A DNA stretch of 64,000 nt from positions 1,798,001 through 1,862,000 of the forward strand of contig NZ_CP109199.1 in assembly GCF_036250065.1 (NCBI RefSeq). Direction: 5' to 3'. The stretch comes from Micromonospora sp. NBC_01699 (lineage in GTDB: Bacteria > Actinomycetota > Actinomycetes > Mycobacteriales > Micromonosporaceae). A program made the position numbers and the translations under genes. Positions 45,356 through 51,801 of the stretch are shown here, piece by piece. The notes beneath the pieces were generated by a model, which did not search any database, was not told where the DNA came from, and saw only the letters and a list, made by a program, of their open reading frames with translations. Position 1 is the first letter of the stretch, and every line of letters begins with the position of its first letter.

Positions 45356-46390
45356 TCAGCTCTCCCGCCGGGTGTACCGGCTGGACTCGCGGACCACCAG
45401 CTCGGGCTCGAAGATCACCTGTTGGTGCTGGTGCACGTCCGGCTCGTTGGACTCCTCCAGCATCAGCGCGGCCGCGGTCCGGCCGAGCCGCTGCCGGGGC
45501 TGGCGGACCGAGGACAGCGGCACCGCCGCCGCGGCGGCGAACTCGATGTCGTCGTAGCCGACCAGGGCGATCTCCTCGGGCACCCGGACCTGCTGGCGGG
45601 TCAGCTCCTGCAACACGCCGAGGGCGAGCAGGTCGTTGGCGCAGAAGACCGCGGTGGCGCGGGCCGAGCGGGGCTGGCCCAGGATCCGGGCGGCGGCGTC
45701 CCGGCCGGCGGCCACGGTCGGGCTGGGCGTGTCGAACCGGCGCAGCTGGTCTTCGCCCAGACCGGCCTCCCGCAACGCGTGCACCGCACCGGCGTGCCGG
45801 TCGCGGACCTGCTCCAGCCGCCACGGCCCGCCGACGAAGGCGATCTGCCGGTGCCCGGTCTCGACCAGGTGCCGGGCGGCCAGCTCGCCGCCGAGCCGGT
45901 CGTCCACCGAGACCGAGCAGACGTCCGGCCGGGTCGAGCGCCGGTCCAGCAACACCACCAGTACGCCCCGGTCGCGCAGCCGCACCAGTCGCTCGTTGGC
46001 GTCGTCCACCGGGGTGATCAGCACCCCCTGGACCCGTTGCTCCTCCAGCAGGTCCAGGTAGGCGCTCTCGCGTACCGGGTCGCCGTCGCTGTTGCAGAAG
46101 ATGACCGCCATCCCGGCCGCGCCGGTGGCCTCCTCGACGCCCTTGGCGACGTCGGTGAAGAACGGGTTGGCCACGTCGAGCACGACCAGACCGAGGGTGC
46201 GTCCCCGCCCCCGGCGCAACTGTCGGGCCGCGTCGTTCGGCACGAAGCCCAGGTCGCTGATTGCGGCGAGGACCCGGGTCCGGGTCGACGCCGCGACGAT
46301 GTCGGGCCGATTGAGCACGTTGGAAACCGTGCCGACCGACACACCCGCGCGGGTGGCCACGTCACGGATGCTCACGGCTGGTCCCGCCAC
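45356..46390 (-). CDS. LacI family transcriptional regulator, probable rhamnose regulator
   Basis: 344 aa. The N-terminal helix-turn-helix is VSIRDVATRAGVSVGTVSNVLNRPDIVAASTRTRVLAAISDLGFVPND, including the hinge that inserts in the operator centre. The sugar-binding core follows: TLGLVVLDVANPFFTDVAKGVEEAT, GVLITPVDD, AVFCANDLLALGVLQEL and IALVGYDDIEFA. It is the only LacI gene in the window and sits 120 bases upstream of the rhamnose operon, in the same direction. It likely binds the TGAAACGTTTCA-like sites, including one in front of its own gene. Its inducer is inferred to be rhamnose or an early intermediate. Confidence 0.92.
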   Translation of the reverse strand: MAGPAVSIRDVATRAGVSVGTVSNVLNRPDIVAASTRTRVLAAISDLGFVPNDAARQLRRGRGRTLGLVVLDVANPFFTDVAKGVEEATGAAGMAVIFCNSDGDPVRESAYLDLLEEQRVQGVLITPVDDANERLVRLRDRGVLVVLLDRRSTRPDVCSVSVDDRLGGELAARHLVETGHRQIAFVGGPWRLEQVRDRHAGAVHALREAGLGEDQLRRFDTPSPTVAAGRDAAARILGQPRSARATAVFCANDLLALGVLQELTRQQVRVPEEIALVGYDDIEFAAAAAVPLSSVRQPRQRLGRTAAALMLEESNEPDVHQHQQVIFEPELVVRESSRYTRRES

Positions 46391-46429
46391 CGTTGCCTCC
46401 TTTTCGCAGTCGGGGCGGTGCGCCGCGAC

Positions 46430-46447
46430 TGAAACGTGTCAACAATA
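46430..46447 (-). promoter_or_regulatory. Operator and -10 box before the LacI gene
   Basis: TGAAACGTGTCA (46430-46441) is one base from the consensus. TATTGT (minus strand, 46442-46447) directly upstream could be the -10 box, so the operator would cover the start point and allow autoregulation. A convincing -35 box was not found. Confidence 0.55.
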
Positions 46448-46531
46448 GCGTTGCCGGCTCGATGCCTCACGCCCGCCGGTCGCGCGTCGTGGCGCCGACC
46501 CTACCGGCAGCATTCGGGCCGGCGCGGCGGG

Positions 46532-46565
46532 TAGGGTGACGGCGATCGGGGGCAAGCGCTTTCCC
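46532..46565 (+). promoter_or_regulatory. -10 box and palindrome before the PmoA-like gene
   Basis: TAGGGT (46532-46537) is followed by GGGCAAGCGCTTTCCC (46550-46565), the near-twin of the palindrome at 34818-34833 in the sugar-binding protein leader. The palindrome would lie about 6 bases after the start point. Confidence 0.5.
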
Positions 46566-46622
46566 AGACGTAGCGGGCTGATCGACCCACCCTCGGGGCG
46601 GTCGACCACGAGAGGCGGACCG

Positions 46623-47465
46623 ATGAGCCACGAAACCACCAGCACCCTGCTGCGCGTACGCGGCAGGACCGTCGCCGAGTACGTGCCCGAGCCGGACCTC
46701 GACCAGCGCCTGTCGCCCCGGCCCTACCTGCACCCCGTACGGACCCTCGGCGGGGTGGTGGTCACCGACATCCTGCCCGAGGACCACCCGCACCACCTCG
46801 GCGTCTCGATCGGCGTGCAGGACGTCGACGGCGACAACCTCTGGGGCGGCAGGACCTACGTCCGCGACCAGGGCTACACCTGGCTCGACGACCACGGGCG
46901 GATAGTGCCGCAGAGCTGGGGACGGCAGGCGGACAACGGCTTCGGCCAGCGCCTACGCTGGCTCGGCCGGGACGGGCGGCTGCTGCTCACCGAGGACCGG
47001 ACCGTCTTCGCCGGGGCGATCGCCGGCCGCGACGACGCCTGGCTGCTCGACTTCGCGTACACCCTGACCGCACCGGCCGACCGGGACGTCACCCTGGGCA
47101 GCCCGGCGACCAACGGCCGCCCGGACGGCGCGGGCTACGGCGGGTTCTTCTGGCGGGCGGCCCTGGGCAAGGTGCGGGTACTCACCGCCACCGGCGAGGG
47201 CGAGGACCAGGTGAACGGGACCTCCGAGCCGTGGTTGGCCCTGATCGGCGAGGGTGCGGGCGGGGCGCCGTACACCCTGGTTTTCTCGGGGTTGGGCGAC
47301 GGTGACGACTGGTTCACCCGCGCCTACGGGTATCCGGGGGTGAATATCGCGCTGGCCTACCGGCGGACGTTGACGATTCCGGCGGGAGGGCGGATCAGTC
47401 GGCGGCATCGGGTGGCGGTGGTGGATGGTGCGCTTGCTCGCGATCAGCTTGTCGGGTTGAGCTGA
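46623..47465 (+). CDS. PmoA-like (DUF6807) family protein
   Basis: 280 aa from the ATG at 46623 (AGAGGCGG upstream). The pattern VVTDILPEDHPHHLGVSIGVQDVDGDNLWGG, with clustered His and Asp, is typical of the DUF6807/PmoA group, all-beta proteins found beside sugar-acid and sugar-degradation genes of actinobacteria. The biochemical role is not established. No signal peptide is seen, so it is cytoplasmic. It is divergent from the LacI gene and has its own operator-like palindrome. Confidence 0.75.
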   Translation: MSHETTSTLLRVRGRTVAEYVPEPDLDQRLSPRPYLHPVRTLGGVVVTDILPEDHPHHLGVSIGVQDVDGDNLWGGRTYVRDQGYTWLDDHGRIVPQSWGRQADNGFGQRLRWLGRDGRLLLTEDRTVFAGAIAGRDDAWLLDFAYTLTAPADRDVTLGSPATNGRPDGAGYGGFFWRAALGKVRVLTATGEGEDQVNGTSEPWLALIGEGAGGAPYTLVFSGLGDGDDWFTRAYGYPGVNIALAYRRTLTIPAGGRISRRHRVAVVDGALARDQLVGLS

Positions 47466-47485
47466 GCGGGTGCGGTCGTCGGGTG

Positions 47486-47560
47486 GGGGTTCGGGCCCGC
47501 CGTGCCCGGCGCGGGCCGTCAGGCTTGATCCCCGCGCCGGTCACGGCGGGCCCGAACCCC
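47486..47560. terminator. Very long bidirectional hairpin
   Basis: A perfect 19-bp outer stem (47486-47504 with 47542-47560) and a 10-bp inner stem (47506-47515 with 47531-47540) are separated by one mismatch. It lies between the converging PmoA-like and DUF624 genes. Confidence 0.8.
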
Positions 47561-47611
47561 GGGTGGTCGCGGGCGTTGCGGCGGTGGGGTGGGTCGGGTG
47601 GTGGTCGACTG

Positions 47612-48232
47612 TTACTGGGGGTGTGGGGTTGGGTGGCGGCGGTCGACTGCTACTGCGGCCAGGGCTGGGAGGCCGGGGAGTAGGGGCCAGAGGATTGGGC
47701 CCAGGGAGGCGGTCAGTGTTACCGCTAGCAGGGCGAGTAGTAGTAGGGCGGTGCCGGTCGGGTCGGATCGGGTGCGGGTGAGGGCCTGCTCGGCCGCTGC
47801 GGGCCAGGTGGTCTGCGGTTGCCAGGCGACCGCGGCGCGCAGCGCGACCGTGGTCAGCAGTCCGGTGGCCAGCAGCAGTGCCGGTCCGATCACGGTGGCG
47901 CCGGGCAGTCCGGCCCGGACCGCCACGGCGTCGAGGGCGAGCACCGCAGCGAGCGCGACCGGCACCAGGTACGGCCACCAGCCGCTGCCCGCCGCCGCGC
48001 GCAGCGCCCGCAGGTAGCCCCGTACGGTCACGCCCGTACCGTCGATGTCGGACCGGTCGCGCAGCACCGTGGTCGCGGCCGTGACCGCGACGTAGGCGGT
48101 CACCAGGGGCAGGCTGGCGACCAGGGTGAGCAGGCCGAGTACCAGCACCTCGGCGAGCCGGGCCAGCCCGGCGGCGAACCCGCCGGACCGGTACGGCGCC
48201 GAGGTGTCGTCCACCTGGTGCGGTCCGGTCAT
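47612..48232 (-). CDS. DUF624 (YesL-like) membrane protein
   Basis: 206 aa with about five membrane helices (for example LARLAEVLVLGLLTLVASLPLVTAYVAV, YLVPVALAAVLALDAVAV, ALLLATGLLTTVAL). The N-terminal part and size fit DUF624/YesL proteins, which are commonly encoded with family 1 sugar ABC transporters. The gene starts 4 bases after the permease stop and so is part of the transporter operon. A chaperone or accessory role for the transporter is often suggested but unproven. Confidence 0.75.
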   Translation of the reverse strand: MTGPHQVDDTSAPYRSGGFAAGLARLAEVLVLGLLTLVASLPLVTAYVAVTAATTVLRDRSDIDGTGVTVRGYLRALRAAAGSGWWPYLVPVALAAVLALDAVAVRAGLPGATVIGPALLLATGLLTTVALRAAVAWQPQTTWPAAAEQALTRTRSDPTGTALLLLALLAVTLTASLGPILWPLLPGLPALAAVAVDRRHPTPHPQ

Positions 48233-48235
48233 CGC

Positions 48236-49099
48236 TCAGCCCTTCAGCCCGGAGGTGGCGATGCCCTCCACCAGGTAACGCTGGAAGGCCAGGAAGAACA
48301 GCACCACCGGCACGATGCTCAGCACCGACATGGCGAACATCGGGCCGAACGCCGACTCGCTGGTCTGGTCGATGAACAGCCGCAGCGCCAGCGGCAGCGT
48401 GTACGTCTCCGGGTCGTTCAGGTAGACCAGTTGGCTGAAGAAGTCGTTCCAGGTCCAGATGAACGTGAAGATCGTCGTGGTGACCAGGGCCGGCTTCAGC
48501 AGCGGCAGGATGACGTACCGGAAGGTCAGCACCGGTCCGCAGCCGTCGATCTCGGCCGCGTCGTCGAGTTCGCGGGGCAGCCCCCGGATGAACTGCACCA
48601 TGAGGAAGATGAAGAACGCGTCGGTGGCCAGCAGCTTCGGCAGGATCAGCGGCACGAACGTGCCGACCAGGTCGAGCTTCTGGAAGATCGTGTACTGCGG
48701 GATCAGCACCACGTGGTACGGCAGCATGATGGTGAGCAGGGTGAGCGCGAACAGCGGCCCGCGCAGCCTGAACCGCAGCCGGGCGAAGGCGTACGCGGCC
48801 AGCGAGCAGGAGATCAGGTTGCCCAGCACCGCGCCGACCGCGACGATCACCGAGTTGCCGAAGAACCGCCAGACGCTGATGCCGGCGATGCCGTCCAGCG
48901 CGGTGGAGTAGTTCTCCGGCACGAACCGGGTCGGCAGCAGGTCGAGGCTGGACAGGATCTCGTCGGTCGGTTTGACCGACGCGGTGAGCAGCCACACGAT
49001 CGGGTAGAGCAGCAGTAACAGCATGGCGATGATCAGCGCGTGCCAGCCCAGGCCGCGCAGGCGGCTGCCGGTGGTGCTGGACTGGGGGTAGGTGGTCAT
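48236..49099 (-). CDS. Sugar ABC transporter permease (MalG type)
   Basis: 287 aa from the ATG at 49099, overlapping the stop of the other permease (ATGA). Six membrane helices are visible. The EAA loop that docks the ATPase is ELDDAAEIDGCGPVLTFRYVILPLLKPAL. The start MTTYPQSSTTGSRLRGLGWHALIIAMLLLLLYPIVWLL is typical for the MalG group. No ATPase gene lies nearby; a shared MsiK-like ATPase elsewhere is the usual solution in actinomycetes. Confidence 0.93.
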   Translation of the reverse strand: MTTYPQSSTTGSRLRGLGWHALIIAMLLLLLYPIVWLLTASVKPTDEILSSLDLLPTRFVPENYSTALDGIAGISVWRFFGNSVIVAVGAVLGNLISCSLAAYAFARLRFRLRGPLFALTLLTIMLPYHVVLIPQYTIFQKLDLVGTFVPLILPKLLATDAFFIFLMVQFIRGLPRELDDAAEIDGCGPVLTFRYVILPLLKPALVTTTIFTFIWTWNDFFSQLVYLNDPETYTLPLALRLFIDQTSESAFGPMFAMSVLSIVPVVLFFLAFQRYLVEGIATSGLKG

Positions 49100-50061
49100 T
49101 TGTTCTCCCCGGCGTAGAAGACCCAGCGGCGGGAGGTGCCGAAGAAGAGCGCGGTGATCAGGGCGACGGTGATCAGCAGGATCCAGGCCATCGCCGAGGC
49201 GTAGCCCATCCGGAACTGGGAGAAGCCGCGTTCGTAGAGGTAGAGCGTGTAGAACAGGGTGGAGTTGCTCGGCCCGCCGCGCCCGCCGCTGACGATGAAC
49301 GCGGGGGTGAACGCCTGGAACGCGTGGATGGTCTCCAGCACCAGGTTGAACAGGATGATCGGGGAGAGCATCGGCAGGGTCACCGAGCGGAACGTACGCC
49401 AGCGGCCCGAGCCGTCGACGGCGGCCGCGTCGTAGAGCTCCTGCGGGACCTGCTTCAGCCCGGCCAGGAAGATCACCATCGGGGCGCCGAACTGCCAGAC
49501 CGCGAGGATGATCAGCACGTAGATCGCGTAGTCCGGTTCGTTGATCCAACCGCCGGTGTCCAGGCCGACCCGGCCGGTGAGCGAGTCGACCACGCCGTCG
49601 TCGGTGAACAGTGCCCGCCAGGCCAGCGCGATCGCCACCCCGGTACCCAGCAGCGAGGGAGCGTAGAACGCCGACCGGTAGAAACCCTGTCCGCGCCGCG
49701 CGTTGTTGAGCAGCATCGCCACCGCCAGGGCGGCGGCCAACTTCAACGGTACGGAGATCAGCACGTACGTCGCCGTCACCTTGGCCGAGGCGAGGAACCG
49801 GGCGTCGTCGGTGAACAGCCGCTTGTAGTTGTCCAGGCCGACCCAGTTGGGACTGGTGAACAGGTCATAGTCGGTGAACGACAGGTAGAGCGAGGCGAGC
49901 ATCGGGCCCAGGGTGAGCAGCAGCGCGCCGCAGACCCAGGGGGAGAGGAACAGGTACGCGATCCCGGGCCGGTGGCGCCGGTAGCGCGGGCGGTTGCGCC
50001 CGGTGCCGGCGGTCGGTTCGGCGGGCCCGGGGGGCGGCCGGCGCAGTGTCTCAGTCGTCAT
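49096..50061 (-). CDS. Sugar ABC transporter permease (MalF type)
   Basis: 321 aa from the ATG at 50061. The N terminus is cytoplasmic and Pro/Arg-rich; six helices follow, beginning GIAYLFLSPWVCGALLLTLGPMLASLYLSF. The EAA loop reads ELYDAAAVDGSGRWRTFRSVTLPMLSPII. It is the first gene of the operon permease-permease-DUF624. Three LacI-type sites lie upstream. A binding protein is missing from the operon; the one at 34.9 kb, with matching operator, is the best candidate partner. Confidence 0.93.
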   Translation of the reverse strand: MTTETLRRPPPGPAEPTAGTGRNRPRYRRHRPGIAYLFLSPWVCGALLLTLGPMLASLYLSFTDYDLFTSPNWVGLDNYKRLFTDDARFLASAKVTATYVLISVPLKLAAALAVAMLLNNARRGQGFYRSAFYAPSLLGTGVAIALAWRALFTDDGVVDSLTGRVGLDTGGWINEPDYAIYVLIILAVWQFGAPMVIFLAGLKQVPQELYDAAAVDGSGRWRTFRSVTLPMLSPIILFNLVLETIHAFQAFTPAFIVSGGRGGPSNSTLFYTLYLYERGFSQFRMGYASAMAWILLITVALITALFFGTSRRWVFYAGENK

Positions 50062-50129
50062 GGCGTGGCAATCCGATCGGCTCGTGACGCCCGCGCCGCA
50101 GGGGCGGCGCACTCCCGTGGCGGCGCGCG

Positions 50130-50250
50130 TGAAACCATTCAATGACGGGGAACGTACCGGCGGCCGGAGGTCCTGTCAACGAAATGGACACGGCCGTGAA
50201 ACATTCACCGAGTGGCGGTGAGCAGGAGGGCGCGAGGATGAATCGTTTCA
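50130..50250 (-). promoter_or_regulatory. Promoter with three LacI-type sites for the permease operon
   Basis: On the minus strand TTGACA (50174-50179) and TACGTT (50151-50156) have a 17-base spacer. TGAAACCATTCA (50130-50141) lies just after the start point near 50144; GTGAAACATTCAC (50196-50208) and TGAATCGTTTCA (50239-50250) lie upstream. Sites on both sides of the promoter would allow repression by DNA looping. Confidence 0.65.
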
Positions 50251-50289
50251 TTCGGGACCCGAAAAAGTACGGCCGGCACCCCGTCGACC

Positions 50290-50871
50290 TCAGTCGCCCG
50301 GAGCCCAGTCCGGGTCCCGCCCGAACGCCGCCATCAGCCGGTCCTGCTCCCCGGCATTCTCCGGTACGTGCACCGCCGAGGCGACCAGACCGCCCTGCCG
50401 GTACGTCCCCACCTGCTCGGCGAACCAGCGGGCGCACCCGCGTACCGCCTCGGCGTCCAGCTTCGGGTCCACCCCGATCGCCACCGCCAGGTCCCAGCCG
50501 TGCACCAGGTGCTCGGCGAGCAGCTGTTGCAGGTACTCGCGGGCCGGGGTGTCGCCGAACGAGAGAAACACCGTCCGGTCGAGCGCACCGGGCTCGCCCG
50601 CCGCCCGTACGGCGGCCGCTGCGGCATCCCGCGCCGCGCCGGCCGGGTCGGCGCCCAGCAGGTCACCCTCGAACTCGTCGCCGACCTGCTCGATCCTCGC
50701 CCCGGCCAGCATCGGGACGGTCCACCGGTCCTCGACCACCACATGGTTCACCAGCGTGCGTACGTCCCAGTCGCCGCACGGTGTGGGCAGCGCCCACTGG
50801 TCGAAGCCGACCTCGGCCACCCGGTCGGTGAACTCGCCCAGGCTGCGCCGATAGGTCTCCAGCAGGTCCAT
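50290..50871 (-). CDS. TIGR03086-type DinB-like metal-binding protein
   Basis: 193 aa. Family features are MDLLETYRRSLGEFTDRVAEVGFDQWALPTPCGDWDVRTLVNHVVVEDRW and, later, LLAEHLVHGWDLAVAIG; the His residues in NHVV and EHLVHGWD are the metal ligands of the mycothiol-dependent maleylpyruvate isomerase/DinB fold. Many actinobacterial paralogues exist and their reactions are mostly unknown; use of mycothiol is inferred. It stands alone. Confidence 0.85.
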   Translation of the reverse strand: MDLLETYRRSLGEFTDRVAEVGFDQWALPTPCGDWDVRTLVNHVVVEDRWTVPMLAGARIEQVGDEFEGDLLGADPAGAARDAAAAAVRAAGEPGALDRTVFLSFGDTPAREYLQQLLAEHLVHGWDLAVAIGVDPKLDAEAVRGCARWFAEQVGTYRQGGLVASAVHVPENAGEQDRLMAAFGRDPDWAPGD

Positions 50872-50896
50872 GCGCCCGATTCTGCTCCGGTTCCGC

Positions 50897-50990
50897 CCCG
50901 CCGGCAGCCTTTCCGCCGGCAGCCTTTCCGCCGTCCGTTGTCAGCCTTTCCACCGGCAGCCTTTCCGTCGTCCGCTGTCAGCCGTTCCAT
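50897..50990. repeat. Imperfect tandem repeat upstream of the DinB-like gene
   Basis: CCGGCAGCCTTTCCGCCG and variants (CAGCCTTTCC, CAGCCGTTCC) occur five times. The array lies between two minus-strand genes, in the promoter side of the DinB-like gene. It is short and not CRISPR-like. Confidence 0.55.
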
Positions 50991-51025
50991 CGGCCGCCGT
51001 TCGTCGCCACGGGTGGGGGTGGTGG

Positions 51026-51631
51026 CTATCCGTCCAGCTGTTCGGGGGAGAGGCCGAGTTCGCGGGCGGTGCTGAGGTGGACCCACTCGGAGAGCAGGCG
51101 GCGGGAGATCAGCCGGTCGTGGACCGCCGACTGCACCGCGAGCCCGTCGATCAGCGCGTTGATCCGCCAGGCGGCGCCGGCCGGGTCGTCGCAGACGAAG
51201 ACGCCCTCGTCCACGCCGGCCGAGATGATGTCGGCGAGGTCCTCCCGCCAGCGCAGGTCCAACCGACGGGACACCTTCTCCAGCTCGGGCGTACGCAGCG
51301 ACTCCGACCAGCCGTCGATCCACATTCCCCACGACTTCGACCGGCCGGTCGGGGCGTACAGCTTGAGGATCTTCCGGAGCTTCTCCAGCGGACCGGCCGA
51401 GGACCGGACCACCGCGTCGAGCCGGGCCAGATCCTGCTCGGCCGCGTACGCGAACGCCTGCGCGAGCAGCCGCTCCTTCGTGGCAAAGTGGTAGAAAACA
51501 AGCGCCTGGCTCACCCCCGCGGCCTGCGCCACGTCGGCCGTACGGGTGTTGGCCAACCCGCGCTCCTTGATCACCGCACAGGCGGTACGCAGCAGCGCAT
51601 CTAGGCGGACCTCGGCCGCACGTCTTGTCAC
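51026..51631 (-). CDS. TetR family transcriptional regulator
   Basis: 201 aa. Helix-turn-helix: LLRTACAVIKERGLANTRTADVAQAAGVSQALVFYHFATKERLLAQAF. The C-terminal domain resembles the BetI-like group (SWGMWIDGWSESLRTPELEKVSRRLDLRWREDLADII). The GTG at 51631 lies 6 bases after TAACGT, suggesting a leaderless message. A palindrome covers this box. The gene is divergent from the TRAP transporter operon, which it may also control, although 155 bases separate them. Confidence 0.88.
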   Translation of the reverse strand: MTRRAAEVRLDALLRTACAVIKERGLANTRTADVAQAAGVSQALVFYHFATKERLLAQAFAYAAEQDLARLDAVVRSSAGPLEKLRKILKLYAPTGRSKSWGMWIDGWSESLRTPELEKVSRRLDLRWREDLADIISAGVDEGVFVCDDPAGAAWRINALIDGLAVQSAVHDRLISRRLLSEWVHLSTARELGLSPEQLDG

Positions 51632-51633
51632 GC

Positions 51634-51646
51634 GGTTACGTTAACC
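51634..51646. promoter_or_regulatory. Palindrome over the tetR -10 box
   Basis: GGTTACGTTAACC has arms GGTTA and TAACC around CGT, and includes the -10 box TAACGT read on the minus strand. It is a likely autoregulatory operator. Confidence 0.5.
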
Positions 51647-51789
51647 TATCGATGTGAATACGGTAAGTCACCAACACTGACGGTCTTTGGTTCGTAACCC
51701 GATGTGCTATTCGTCGGCTCGGTGGTGCGCTCGGCCGATCACATCGATCTTCATCCGTGAAGGTATCGGAGTTCATCGGTGGCTCGTAG

Positions 51790-51795
51790 TAGGGT
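51790..51795 (+). promoter_or_regulatory. -10 box of the TRAP transporter operon
   Basis: TAGGGT ends 6 bases before the ATG at 51802, again a leaderless layout. No clear -35 box. Confidence 0.5.
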
Positions 51796-51801
51796 CCGCT
51801 C

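Noticed and set aside
50897-50990. Repeated CAGCCTTTCC units as a CRISPR or protein-coding repeat
   Set aside because: Units are irregular, lack spacers and have no coding frame with a start.
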